Shown here: positions 40,048 to 46,674 of the stretch, piece by piece
Layout: every line of letters starts with the position of its first letter
Numbering within the stretch: position 1 is the first letter of the stretch
Virus record (IMG/VR): IMGVR_UViG_3300046543_000431
Coordinates: 1-47,481 of that record
Direction: 5' to 3' (one strand)
Length of the DNA: 47,481 nucleotides
Source: a virus
Notes under the pieces: generated by a model
Told to the model about the DNA's origin: nothing
Databases searched by the model: none
What the model saw: the letters and a program-made list of their open reading frames with translations, nothing else
Translations under genes and position numbers: made by a program

Positions 40048-40617
40048 ATGCCAGAGTCAACCCCGCCGCCCCTGCCGATTCACGCCGCCGCGCCCGTCGT
40101 CTCTCAGTCTATCACCGTGGAGGAATCCGCCGTGTCGCCGAACCCACAACCCCCACCACGCCGGCAGCGGCGCGACCCCGACGCGACCACGGCGATTTCG
40201 CAGCAACCCATTGACGCGAGTACCCATATCGCGCTGCCGAAGAACGACGGGCCACGCGGGTTCTGGGCCATGATCGCCGCCCAATCCCCCGCCGCGATTA
40301 TCAATATCGTGGTCGTCGCTGTGGTGTTTTTCATGATTAACAGCAACTCGGCCCAGCAACGGCAGACGATGGATCTGAACAAGGACCAGCATCGCGACAT
40401 GATGGACTACATCAAGGACAGTGCCAAATCCGACCGCGAGCGGCAGTCGTCCGACATTCACACGCTGATTAAGCCGATGGAGGATGTGGTTCGCGAGATG
40501 AAAGACGGGCGGACGGAGTTCCGCGACACGCAGCGGAAAAACGATGAGAAGTTCGACAAACAGTATGAAATGAACAGAGCGGCGCTCGAAGAAATCCGCA
40601 AGATCAAATCACCGTGA
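40048..40617 (+). CDS. Membrane-anchored coiled-coil protein
   Basis: A 189-residue protein: a Pro-rich disordered N-terminus of about 75 residues, one transmembrane helix (IINIVVVAVVFFMINSNSAQ), then a long coiled coil to the end (DLNKDQHRDMMDYIKDSAKS ... ALEEIRKIK). The topology resembles holin-associated or spanin-like envelope proteins. It is 12 bases before a two-helix membrane protein, and the pair may be lysis genes. Confidence 0.55.
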   Translation: MPESTPPPLPIHAAAPVVSQSITVEESAVSPNPQPPPRRQRRDPDATTAISQQPIDASTHIALPKNDGPRGFWAMIAAQSPAAIINIVVVAVVFFMINSNSAQQRQTMDLNKDQHRDMMDYIKDSAKSDRERQSSDIHTLIKPMEDVVREMKDGRTEFRDTQRKNDEKFDKQYEMNRAALEEIRKIKSP

Positions 40618-40629
40618 TAGGGGGAAGCC

Positions 40630-40842
40630 ATGCTCGCATTATTCTCTGACGCCCTGTTCTGGGGCTGGTCGATTCAGCAAGCCGCGATTGCCATTGTCGT
40701 GATCGCGGCCGTCGTCGCATTGGTCTATGTCGCGCTGCGTCAGTTCGGCGTCGCGATACCGGAATGGGTACAGCGATGTTTCTGGATCGTGGTGGTGTGC
40801 CTCGTGGTGATTTTCTGCATCAAGCTCGTTTTCAGTATGTGA
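40630..40842 (+). CDS. Holin candidate
   Basis: A 70-residue protein with two transmembrane helices (AAIAIVVIAAVVALVYVAL and CFWIVVVCLVVIFCIKLVF) separated by a short amphipathic loop, and a tiny charged tail. Size and topology suit a class II holin. It lies next to another membrane protein in a region with other exported proteins. A sequence family was not recognised. Confidence 0.55.
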   Translation: MLALFSDALFWGWSIQQAAIAIVVIAAVVALVYVALRQFGVAIPEWVQRCFWIVVVCLVVIFCIKLVFSM

Positions 40843-40849
40843 GGCCACA

Positions 40850-41062
40850 ATGAAAGACGGGAAGCCTGAAAACGTCCACGAAATGCGGGCGAATATGCTC
40901 AACCGCGAAATCAGTGCGCTGCAAGAAATGCTCGCGTTTCGTCGTGCGGAACTCAACAGCATTCAAGCCGAATGCCCGCACGGGAAAACGCGACCCAGCG
41001 TTTTTCAGACAATGAGCGAAACAGTTGTCATGGAATGCGAATATTGCGGAAAGACGCTGTGA
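40850..41062 (+). CDS. Small zinc-binding coiled-coil protein
   Basis: A 70-residue protein with a helical N-terminus (ANMLNREISALQEMLAFRRA) and C-terminal CPHGKTRP and CEYCGKTL, giving one zinc site. The CPHG motif resembles those at 11405-11731. Function unknown. Confidence 0.5.
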   Translation: MKDGKPENVHEMRANMLNREISALQEMLAFRRAELNSIQAECPHGKTRPSVFQTMSETVVMECEYCGKTL

Positions 41063-41066
41063 CCCC

Positions 41067-41273
41067 ATGCGCGAACCCCGCCTCCCACCGCCCTCCGACC
41101 CGCACACCGGCGACATCGTGCGCACGAAGACCGGCGCGACCGGGCAAGTGCTGCGGCGCGAGGGGTATTTTTTGATCGTGATGATCGAGACGGCGGGCCG
41201 GTCGAAGCTCACCGTGGGCAAGGCCGAGCCGTTCGTCGCGGACTGTCTCACGGTGATTACGCCCGCGAAGTGA
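41067..41273 (+). CDS. KOW/SH3-like small protein
   Basis: A 68-residue protein whose middle, PHTGDIVRTKTGATGQVLRR then EGYFLIVMIETAGRSKLTVG, has the spacing of a KOW or SH3-like barrel (GD-V--K-G--G-V), a fold common in ribosomal and transcription factors. It follows the previous gene by 4 bases. Role not known. Confidence 0.5.
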   Translation: MREPRLPPPSDPHTGDIVRTKTGATGQVLRREGYFLIVMIETAGRSKLTVGKAEPFVADCLTVITPAK

Positions 41274-41309
41274 TCCGAAACGCCAAACCTGAGAGGGGGT
41301 GATGCCGCA

Positions 41310-41501
41310 ATGGGAATCTGGTGGCTACCAAAACCTTACTGGGGCTGTTCGTGCGGCTGGCAAGGGGCCGACTTGAAAAACGGCCCTAATGCCGTCGGTA
41401 TCTGCCCGCAATGCTCTGCACGGGCCGGCAAACCGCCGGGGCCATGCCGACAGGAAACGAGTGTGATCCAACCGTCTCCGGCGAAAGCCGGTTCCCCGTA
41501 G
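41310..41501 (+). CDS. Small zinc-ribbon protein
   Basis: A 63-residue protein with CSCGWQG and CPQCSARAGKPPGPC, a probable zinc ribbon, and a Pro-rich tail. It is the last gene of the rightward late region and is followed by a strong terminator-like hairpin. Function unknown. Confidence 0.5.
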   Translation: MGIWWLPKPYWGCSCGWQGADLKNGPNAVGICPQCSARAGKPPGPCRQETSVIQPSPAKAGSP

Positions 41502-41530
41502 TGCCACGCCATGCAGGTCGGCACTACCCG

Positions 41531-41569
41531 CGGCCGTGCGTTTCTGGCATAGGGACGCGCGGCCGTTTT
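41531..41569 (+). terminator. Intrinsic terminator of the late region
   Basis: CGGCCGTGCGT (41531-41541) pairs with ACGCGCGGCCG (41555-41565), an 11-bp stem with one G-U pair, a 13-nt loop and TTTT directly after. It would stop rightward late transcription before the integrase, which is transcribed toward it. Confidence 0.65.
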
Positions 41570-41613
41570 CGTCTCGCGGGCCACGACGCGGGCGAATGGC
41601 ATTCCGGGGTTAC

Positions 41614-41800
41614 GTTTCGCGCTACGTCGCCGACCCACTCCCGACCAACTCCCCGGCACGAAACCGACAGAAAACGACGGGCCACTTCGCGAAAAACCCT
41701 TATTTTTCAGGCAGTAAAGCACACGGATTGCCCTTTGCGCGCGATCCCCGTGCGGGCAAACGACGTTTTACCCGTTCGCGCTACGTCGGGCGCTACGTTG
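41614..41800. other. Candidate attP with integrase arm-type repeats
   Basis: The core TTCGCGCTACGTCG occurs at 41616-41629 and 41775-41788, and GCGCTACGTTG at 41790-41800, all in the same direction, within the 303-bp gap beside the integrase stop codon. Direct repeats flanking a core next to the int gene are typical of tyrosine-integrase arm sites. The central AT-rich part (CTTATTTTTCAGGCAG, around 41699) is a possible strand-exchange core. The whole gap (41502-41804) holds no gene. Confidence 0.5.
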
Positions 41801-41804
41801 CCGC

Positions 41805-42818
41805 TCATGCCAAATTGATTGCGTCGTTCAGCGTGGGGTCAAGGTCGGCGTAGAATTTCAACGTCGTCTTTATGTCAGAATGACGCATAAGGCGCTGCAA
41901 AATGTGCGCCGGCACGATCGGGGCGTACCTCGTGCCGAACGTGCGGCGGATGTCGTGGAGAGTGGCCTTCACGCCGACGGACGCGGCCAGCTTGATAAAC
42001 TGCTGGGTCACGACGTCGGGCGTGGCAAGCGGGAACATCGGGCCGGACGGCTGACGAAGCGGTTTCAGAATCGCGGCCAGCTTGCGATGCAGCGGAATCC
42101 ATTGGTCCGCGTTGCTCTTGTTGAACGCGGCGGGAATCCAAATCCGCTTCGCCGCGAAATCGACCCACGGGGCCGCCGTGTGCTGATCCCAGACGAGCGA
42201 CAGCAATTCCGTCCGTCTCATCCCGCTATGCCATGCCGTCCACAGGAACGCCCGCCACACGTCCGACGGGGCCGCGTCCAGAATTGATGTAAACTGAATT
42301 AGAGAAATCGTACGCGGGCGCTTCGCGTGGTACTTCGGCAGCGTGATCTTCGGGCGTTTGGGAAGAAATCCCTGGTCTTCGGCCCATTGCAAGGCTGCGG
42401 CGAGGTACGCGAGTGAACCCGCAATCGTCGCCGTGGCTTGCTCGCGCGTGCGTAAACCCGCGATGAACCGCGAGACGGCCCGCTCGTCGGCGTCTGCGAT
42501 GCGTTTGACGCCGCCATATTTCGCGAAGTGGCGCAACACCCGCTCGGCTTTAACCCGCGTGGCCGGGCGGTTGCCGGACAGTTTTTCCGCCGTGTATGCC
42601 GCGACGAAATCGGGCCACGACATTTTTGACGGCTCGGCGAACGTCCCGTGCCGTAACTCATACTCGAGGTCGCGGGCTTTTTGCTCCGCAGCGGTTCGAT
42701 CCGACGTGCCGGCGGTGCGCGTGCGGCGTCTGCCGGTCGCGGGGTCTACCCACTGGAGCGCTAAATTGTCGCGGTCGGTGAATGCCTGAACCCAGACCGT
42801 GATTTTCGCGTGTGACAT
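41805..42818 (-). CDS. int: Tyrosine recombinase / phage integrase
   Basis: A 337-residue integrase. The N-terminal part includes an arm-binding domain (ITVWVQAFTDRDNLALQWVD, RTRTAGTSDRTAAEQKARDL) and a SAM-like core-binding domain (FVAAYTAEKLS to about 160). The catalytic domain shows Arg in HSGMRRTELLSLVW (about 198), HxxR as LHDIRRTFGTR (about 290), His in LMRHSDIKTT and Tyr in LKFYADLD (about 325). It would integrate and excise the phage with an excisionase. It is transcribed left from the lysogeny module and its 3' end borders the att candidate. Confidence 0.93.
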   Translation of the reverse strand: MSHAKITVWVQAFTDRDNLALQWVDPATGRRRTRTAGTSDRTAAEQKARDLEYELRHGTFAEPSKMSWPDFVAAYTAEKLSGNRPATRVKAERVLRHFAKYGGVKRIADADERAVSRFIAGLRTREQATATIAGSLAYLAAALQWAEDQGFLPKRPKITLPKYHAKRPRTISLIQFTSILDAAPSDVWRAFLWTAWHSGMRRTELLSLVWDQHTAAPWVDFAAKRIWIPAAFNKSNADQWIPLHRKLAAILKPLRQPSGPMFPLATPDVVTQQFIKLAASVGVKATLHDIRRTFGTRYAPIVPAHILQRLMRHSDIKTTLKFYADLDPTLNDAINLA

Positions 42819-42850
42819 GGTGCGAAGTCCTTTCGCTGGCGACAGCGTGG

Positions 42851-43147
42851 CTATTGCGGGGCCGCGAGGAGCGCGTCAACGCGGGCGAGTATCTTTTGCG
42901 CTTCGGGTTCGGCGGCCATGTGAACCAAACCGCACCGCACCCACGGGCGGCACTCCGCCAGCATCGCCCGCAACGCGGCGTTTTCGGTTTCCAGTTTCAG
43001 GATCTTCACGCCAGACTTCATCGGCAGCATTTCGCGAATACCTAAATCAATGTCTGAGAGAATCTGCTGTGCCGCGTCAAGGTCGCGCCGCAACGCGGCG
43101 TTTTCGGCCGCGAGTCGGGCGAACTCTTCCACGGTCATTTCGCTCAT
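42851..43147 (-). CDS. Leftward coiled-coil protein
   Basis: A 98-residue protein dominated by two leucine-zipper-like segments (EFARLAAENAALRRDLDAAQ and LKLETENAALRAMLAEC) and a helical tail. It lies between the ribbon-helix-helix regulator and the integrase, 32 bases before int. It may dimerise with a regulator. Not recognised as a known repressor. Confidence 0.6.
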   Translation of the reverse strand: MSEMTVEEFARLAAENAALRRDLDAAQQILSDIDLGIREMLPMKSGVKILKLETENAALRAMLAECRPWVRCGLVHMAAEPEAQKILARVDALLAAPQ

Positions 43148-43274
43148 TATTCACCCCAGCTCAAAACAGAATTACCCATTGTAATTCGCCCGTTGCGATT
43201 CGCGGCGGAATCGCGCGGGGCGGGGTTGACATCGGCGGAAACGACGCGCAAGGATACCTATACGCTTGTATATG

Positions 43275-43469
43275 TCATGCTGGCTTGGGCGGCCATAGGC
43301 CAGCATCTTCGGCCGCTTTCTTGAGATGGACCGCGACTTCCCAATTCACGGGCCGCGAATTTTGGCCAGCCAGCTTTTTTATGGCCGCATACAGGTCGGG
43401 GGCGATGCCGACTTGTACGCGGGGTTTGTGGCGACTGCCCTTCCGAGTGTCTTTTTTGGAGTTTGCCAT
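43275..43469 (-). CDS. Ribbon-helix-helix (Arc/CopG-like) regulator
   Basis: A 64-residue basic protein. KPRVQVGIAPDLYAAIKKLA then VNWEVAVHLKKAAEDA has the strand-helix-helix pattern of Arc/CopG repressors, with the PRVQVGI strand entering the DNA groove. It is divergently transcribed from the early genes, across a gap with a 21-bp dyad (43527-43547). It is the best candidate for the lysogeny repressor, since no cI-like protein is present. After its stop the inverted repeat TATAC-GCTT-GTATA lies at 43259-43272. Confidence 0.75.
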   Translation of the reverse strand: MANSKKDTRKGSRHKPRVQVGIAPDLYAAIKKLAGQNSRPVNWEVAVHLKKAAEDAGLWPPKPA

Positions 43470-43526
43470 GCTCTATTTATCGCGGACTGCCGAGAAAAAG
43501 TCAAGTGTATTTTGCCAACGGTATAG

Positions 43527-43547
43527 GTGCAAACAACTATTTTGCAC
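43527..43547. promoter_or_regulatory. Operator-like 7-7-7 dyad
   Basis: GTGCAAA (43527-43533) and TTTGCAC (43541-43547) are a perfect inverted repeat with 7-bp spacer. Further half-sites (TTTGCA at 43551, TTTGCC at 43511) flank it. It lies between the ribbon-helix-helix gene and the rightward promoter, in the right place for repressor control of both. Confidence 0.65.
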
Positions 43548-43565
43548 TTTTTTTGCATTCCGCTA

Positions 43566-43594
43566 TTGACAACCGCATGTCACCGGAGTAAATT
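43566..43594 (+). promoter_or_regulatory. Early rightward promoter
   Basis: TTGACA (43566-43571), 17-bp spacer, TAAATT (43589-43594). The -35 is consensus and the -10 keeps T1, A2 and T6. It would start transcription of the small genes from 43637 to the end and, on a circular molecule, of csrA and recT. It lies 18 bp downstream of the dyad operator. Confidence 0.65.
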
Positions 43595-43636
43595 GAAAGC
43601 GTAAGGATGAATGAACCACGAACCGGGAGCCGAACC

Positions 43637-43753
43637 ATGTTGACCACCATCGCAATCGCCGCCAGCCTGATCGCCGTGACCGGAATCGTCCGCCTGATCG
43701 CCGAAGTCTGCCGCACGCCGAAGAACGTGTTCACCGGCAAGCCGTTGAAGTAA
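43637..43753 (+). CDS. Small membrane peptide, paralogue 1
   Basis: A 38-residue peptide, MLTTIAIAASLIAVTGIVRL plus a basic tail: one transmembrane helix. The ATG is preceded by CGGGAGCCGAACC; the next gene has nearly the same leader and N-terminus (MLTTTAIL), showing tandem duplication. ATG 43607 in frame adds ten residues. First gene behind the early promoter, so likely made at once after infection. Confidence 0.55.
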   Translation: MLTTIAIAASLIAVTGIVRLIAEVCRTPKNVFTGKPLK

Positions 43754-43789
43754 CCCGCCCTTCCCCCAACCCTCGCCCGGAGCCTGACC

Positions 43790-43912
43790 ATGTTGACCAC
43801 CACCGCAATCCTGACCGCCGCCGTCCTGCTCGCCGCCTTCGCGACGCTGGCCTACCGCAAGACGATGGCGGCCATGAAGCACACGACGCGGCTGCACACC
43901 TGCGGCAAGTAA
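43790..43912 (+). CDS. Small membrane peptide, paralogue 2
   Basis: A 40-residue peptide, MLTTTAILTAAVLLAAFATL followed by a basic tail ending RLHTCGK. One transmembrane helix. Leader CCGGAGCCTGACC matches that of paralogue 1. Early membrane peptides often act in superinfection exclusion or membrane take-over; here this is only a suggestion. Confidence 0.55.
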   Translation: MLTTTAILTAAVLLAAFATLAYRKTMAAMKHTTRLHTCGK

Positions 43913-43952
43913 CTTTCGGAACCCTGAACCCCTCGCCCCGGAGCCTCCCCCC

Positions 43953-44270
43953 ATGTTCACCGAATTCCTTGCACGCATCGACGCTGCCGCCGAAGTCGCC
44001 GACGACGATTTCGACTGCGATTGGGACTCGCCCGGCTCGCCGCTGTCGTCCGACCCCGACGCGGAACTTGCCCGCGAATTCTACCTCGCGGCGAAAGCCG
44101 GCAAGCCGCTCGTGGTCGAACTTGCGCCGTGGTCGCAAGCCGACGAGGACCGCTGGCAGGCCGAGATGGACGCGGCCGACGCCGCACGCGAAGCGCACCG
44201 CGACGCGGCAACCGTGCCGGCGGCGGATGCGACGACGGACGATGACGCAGACTGTTTGATTCCGTTTTGA
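43953..44270 (+). CDS. Acidic early protein
   Basis: A 105-residue, strongly acidic protein (DDDFDCDWDSPGSPLSSDPD, and a C-terminal TTDDDADCLIPF). Helical in the middle. Leader CCCGGAGCCT resembles those of the two preceding genes. Acidic small phage proteins may mimic DNA to inhibit host defence enzymes; no homology supports this. Confidence 0.55.
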   Translation: MFTEFLARIDAAAEVADDDFDCDWDSPGSPLSSDPDAELAREFYLAAKAGKPLVVELAPWSQADEDRWQAEMDAADAAREAHRDAATVPAADATTDDDADCLIPF

Positions 44271-44302
44271 TCCCCGACGTTCGCCCGTGATGGAGAATGA
44301 GA

Positions 44303-44542
44303 ATGAGTATCCTGCGAATCACCACGCACGTTATCGACTGCGACGCCGACGGATGCGACGCCCGGTTCGGCGATCACGTTGAACTCTCGGCGGCATCCGT
44401 TTCGGCAATCGCCACACGGTACGGATGGGACCGCGACGGTGACAGGCATTACTGCCCCGCGTGTGTTGCCAAACAACGGGAATTGCAGCCGCCGAGATTC
44501 GACGCAACGGCTAAGGCCGTCGTGGTCGGGCTGCACCGCTAA
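44303..44542 (+). CDS. Zinc-ribbon early protein
   Basis: A 79-residue protein: CDADGCDARFGDHV in the first third and HYCPACVAKQRELQ in the second give a C4 zinc site, with a beta N-terminus (ILRITTHVID). The pattern resembles small proteins with CxxxxC...CPxC found across actinobacterial and planctomycete phages. ATG 44303 fits the GGAG site. Confidence 0.55.
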   Translation: MSILRITTHVIDCDADGCDARFGDHVELSAASVSAIATRYGWDRDGDRHYCPACVAKQRELQPPRFDATAKAVVVGLHR

Positions 44543-44601
44543 CCCCCGTTCGCCCGTCACCAGGGCCGCGCCCACCGGCCCGTTACGATTGGAGTGAGAC
44601 G

Positions 44602-44892
44602 ATGAGCGATGAAGCGAAGCCGCTGACCCCGAAAGAAGAAGCCGAACTCCGCGAAGACCTCACAGTCGCCGAAGATTCCGAATGGGGGACCGGCACGGTT
44701 AGCGCGTTGTTTGCGAGCCTCGACCGCGAGCGCGCGAAGTCGGCGGCGTTGCTGGCGGCGTGCGAGGCGGCGCTGGCGGGCTGCTGCGGTTGCGAGATGC
44801 AGCCGGGGAAGATTTACCCCGACATTGACCACGAACCGGAATGCCCCATCCCCGCCGTTCTCGCCGCCATCCGCCTCGCCCGCGAATCCTAA
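44602..44892 (+). CDS. Hypothetical early protein
   Basis: A 96-residue helical protein with CCGCEMQPG and CPIP in the C-terminal half, flanked by two helices (SLDRERAKSAALLAACEAAL and VLAAIRLARES). A GGAG site precedes the ATG. Not recognised. Confidence 0.5.
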   Translation: MSDEAKPLTPKEEAELREDLTVAEDSEWGTGTVSALFASLDRERAKSAALLAACEAALAGCCGCEMQPGKIYPDIDHEPECPIPAVLAAIRLARES

Positions 44893-44913
44893 CCCCCTAC
44901 GGAGTGAATCGCA

Positions 44914-45135
44914 ATGTTCGGACTGCTCTCGAAACTGAAAGCCGAGATCCAGGCTTGGATCGACCTATCCCAGCGCGGCCGCCGTCGGGCTGCCGAGATC
45001 ATGGGCGTTGACGAGATTGACGCCGCGCCGCTCACCCCGGCAGAAGTCACGACGCTGTCGACGCCTGCGGCCGTCACGACCGCAGAGCCGACCACGGCAC
45101 TCGACAAGCCCGCAAAGAAACCCCGGAGTGCGTGA
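44914..45135 (+). CDS. Hypothetical early protein
   Basis: A 73-residue protein: amphipathic helix FGLLSKLKAEIQAWIDLSQR then a Thr/Pro/Ala-rich linker and Lys-rich end. The same LxxLRAELxAWxDL type of helix begins the next gene, suggesting a duplicated N-terminus. Function unknown. Confidence 0.5.
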   Translation: MFGLLSKLKAEIQAWIDLSQRGRRRAAEIMGVDEIDAAPLTPAEVTTLSTPAAVTTAEPTTALDKPAKKPRSA

Positions 45136-45137
45136 GA

Positions 45138-45260
45138 ATGTTCCCCTACCTCGCGGACCTGCGTGCGGAACTGGCGGCGTGGCTCGACCTAATCCGGCCG
45201 CGCGGACCACCAATGCCGCACGGACGCGAGGTACGATCGGACACGGAACAGACGAGATAG
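45138..45260 (+). CDS. Micro-protein
   Basis: A 40-residue protein, MFPYLADLRAELAAWLDLIR followed by a polar tail. Its N-terminal helix resembles that of the preceding gene (KLKAEIQAWIDL). Short spacing to both neighbours supports expression. May be a truncated paralogue. Confidence 0.4.
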   Translation: MFPYLADLRAELAAWLDLIRPRGPPMPHGREVRSDTEQTR

Positions 45261-45265
45261 ACCAC

Positions 45266-45667
45266 ATGCCCCCACACCCACCGGACCTGAACGCCGTTCT
45301 CCGCGACGCGGCGGTTGCACTGGCCGCGCTCTATCCGGGATGCCGGAATCTGCGGTTGACCGGCGAGACGTTCGACGGGCAGCCCTTGACGCTGCCCGTC
45401 CCGGCTGGCGTGTTCGTTCAGCACGGGGCCGCGATGGAGTTACCGCCCCGTCCGCTTGCCGAACCGGACCCCGAACGCGATATTCGGACGGAAATCGTGG
45501 ACGTTCTGACGGACGCGGGGAAGCTGTTGACGGCGAAGGAAATCGCGGACGAGGTTGGGCAAGAGAACGATGCACAATTCCGCGCCTTACTGAGCGCGTT
45601 GGTGAAGTCGAAAACCATCGAAAACCACCGCCCCGGATATGGGGTGTCAAGCCCTGCCGACGTTTGA
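45266..45667 (+). CDS. Winged-helix early protein
   Basis: A 133-residue protein. The N-terminal half is hydrophobic and mixed (AALYPGCRNLRLTGETFDG); residues 75-130 (IRTEIVDVLTDAGKLLTAKE, IADEVGQENDAQFRALLSAL, VKSKTIENHRPGYGV) fit a winged helix-turn-helix. Likely a transcription regulator of the early region. It ends directly before the AGTCT-repeat region and tRNA-like RNA. Confidence 0.6.
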   Translation: MPPHPPDLNAVLRDAAVALAALYPGCRNLRLTGETFDGQPLTLPVPAGVFVQHGAAMELPPRPLAEPDPERDIRTEIVDVLTDAGKLLTAKEIADEVGQENDAQFRALLSALVKSKTIENHRPGYGVSSPADV

Positions 45668-45668
45668 A

Positions 45669-45778
45669 AGTCTATGAGTTTGTCTTGAAAGTCTAAGGCA
45701 AAGTCTGGGGATAGTCTGCGCTTTTAGACAATCTAAAAGACTACAAATAGTCGGGGTTTTTGAATCATCGTGTAGACT
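45669..45778. promoter_or_regulatory. AGTCT repeat cluster with 19-bp palindrome
   Basis: AGTCT occurs at 45669, 45690, 45702 and 45713, and its reverse complement AGACT at 45738 and 45774. CTTTTAGA-CAA-TCTAAAAG at 45721-45739 is a perfect dyad. The first two copies share a longer GAAAGTCTA and are 21 bp apart. The cluster precedes the tRNA-like RNA and looks like a dense regulatory region. Confidence 0.7.
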
Positions 45779-45789
45779 TTCGCAAGACG

Positions 45790-45912
45790 AGTTTGGCGGC
45801 GTGGACGGTGACACGCAAGGGCGCACAACCCGCCCCAGTCGCGAGACAGTTGAGTACTCGCGACAGAATAAAGCTGTGGCCACAAGCAGCCGGTTCGACT
45901 CCGGCCCAAACT
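45790..45912 (+). tRNA. tRNA-like RNA with ~53-nt variable region
   Basis: AGTTTGG (45790-45796) pairs perfectly with CCAAACT (45906-45912) as a 7-bp acceptor stem. The T arm is GCCGG-TTCGACT-CCGGC (45889-45905), with a canonical loop. The D arm is GCG/CGC around a loop with CGGT. The anticodon stem is GGGCG/CGCCC (45819-45835) with loop CACAACC, giving CAA (Leu) by position. Odd points: C at 8, A at 33 instead of U, no encoded CCA, and 45836-45888 in place of a normal variable arm, itself folding as GTCGCGAG/CTCGCGAC plus a second hairpin. It may be a divergent tRNA-Leu or a tRNA mimic. Confidence 0.6.
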
Positions 45913-45945
45913 CATGCAGACGAATCGCCCGCGAGGAACCGACCG

Positions 45946-46143
45946 ATGGCTACTAAGCAAACCGGATTCGACGAATTGCTTTTCGACCGCGTGAAGCAGT
46001 TGAAAGAGATTCAGGAACGGCTGTCGGACGCAATCCGAATCCGCGGCCGATTGCCGAATACGGCATGGGATAACCTCATCACCTTGAACAACGACCTGGC
46101 TTGGATGATCCTCCAAGCCGAGACCGAACACGCGGCTTTTTGA
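45946..46143 (+). CDS. Small helical early protein
   Basis: A 65-residue helical protein (LLFDRVKQLKEIQERLSDAI, WDNLITLNNDLAWMILQAET). ATG 45946 lies in GAGGAACCGACCGATGGC, an 18-base leader repeated exactly at the next gene. A longer upstream frame would run through the tRNA-like RNA and is not preferred. Function unknown. Confidence 0.6.
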   Translation: MATKQTGFDELLFDRVKQLKEIQERLSDAIRIRGRLPNTAWDNLITLNNDLAWMILQAETEHAAF

Positions 46144-46154
46144 GGAACCGACCG

Positions 46155-46412
46155 ATGGCACGCGACCGCGACCCATATATCGACGCCGTGGAAATCACGG
46201 GCTTCACGTTCTCCGCCCACTACATCGGCTTTGCGAGGCCGGCGGGCAAGGGCTGGATTGTGTACCGCAACGGCTGCCGCGAGGTCAAGGCCGTCACGTC
46301 GATGGGCGAAGCGAAAGCGCTGTTGCGGGCGTGGGGCGCGACCCGACTTGAGGATAGCCGCAATGAAGTCGCGGACGACGGGGCGATTCTCAAACTTGCG
46401 GAGAGCGCGTGA
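46155..46412 (+). CDS. Small hypothetical early protein
   Basis: An 85-residue protein with a beta N-terminal half (FTFSAHYIGFARPAGKGWIV) and helical second half (SMGEAKALLRAWGATRLEDS). It shares the exact leader GAGGAACCGACCGATGGC with the preceding gene. Not recognised. Confidence 0.55.
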   Translation: MARDRDPYIDAVEITGFTFSAHYIGFARPAGKGWIVYRNGCREVKAVTSMGEAKALLRAWGATRLEDSRNEVADDGAILKLAESA

Positions 46413-46672
46413 TGGATGACCCCTGCCGCCACTGTTGCCAGTATCCCATCGGCCGCCCGCGTGGGCTTTGTTGGAAGTGCTTTTACACGCCGGGTGTCCG
46501 TGAACTATACCCGATTCTGCCCAACCCGAACCGTCGGCGGTCACGGCACTACGAACCGACGGAAGCCGAGTTGGACGCGATGATTGCCGAACAACTGCCG
46601 ACCATGCCGCCGAACGATGAGGACGTTGAGTACCGCGTGAATCGAACGCGACGCCGAAAGGAGAGCGCGTAA
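46412..46672 (+). CDS. Zinc-ribbon early protein
   Basis: An 86-residue protein with CRHCCQYPIGRPRGLCWKCF at residues 5-24, a compact C4 zinc knuckle, then an Arg-rich stretch and a helical tail (EAELDAMIAEQLPTMP). ATG 46412 overlaps the previous stop by one base. Similar RPxGLCxxC knuckles occur in small phage proteins of unknown function. Confidence 0.55.
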   Translation: MDDPCRHCCQYPIGRPRGLCWKCFYTPGVRELYPILPNPNRRRSRHYEPTEAELDAMIAEQLPTMPPNDEDVEYRVNRTRRRKESA

Positions 46673-46674
46673 CC

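Noticed and set aside
43226-43254. TTGACA at 43226 as a rightward promoter
   Set aside because: No acceptable -10 lies 16-18 bp downstream and it would transcribe antisense into the regulator gene.
42799-43569. 256-codon plus-strand frame across the lysogeny module
   Set aside because: Runs through the operator and opposite the coiled-coil and ribbon-helix-helix genes; composition is shadow-like.
45790-45912. tmRNA or a tRNA with a group I intron
   Set aside because: Too short for either, and no tag reading frame or intron core could be seen; the insert is in the variable region, not the anticodon loop.
45760-46143. Extended start of the 45946 gene through the tRNA-like RNA
   Set aside because: The extra 62 residues are not protein-like and the ATG at 45946 has a leader repeated at the next gene.
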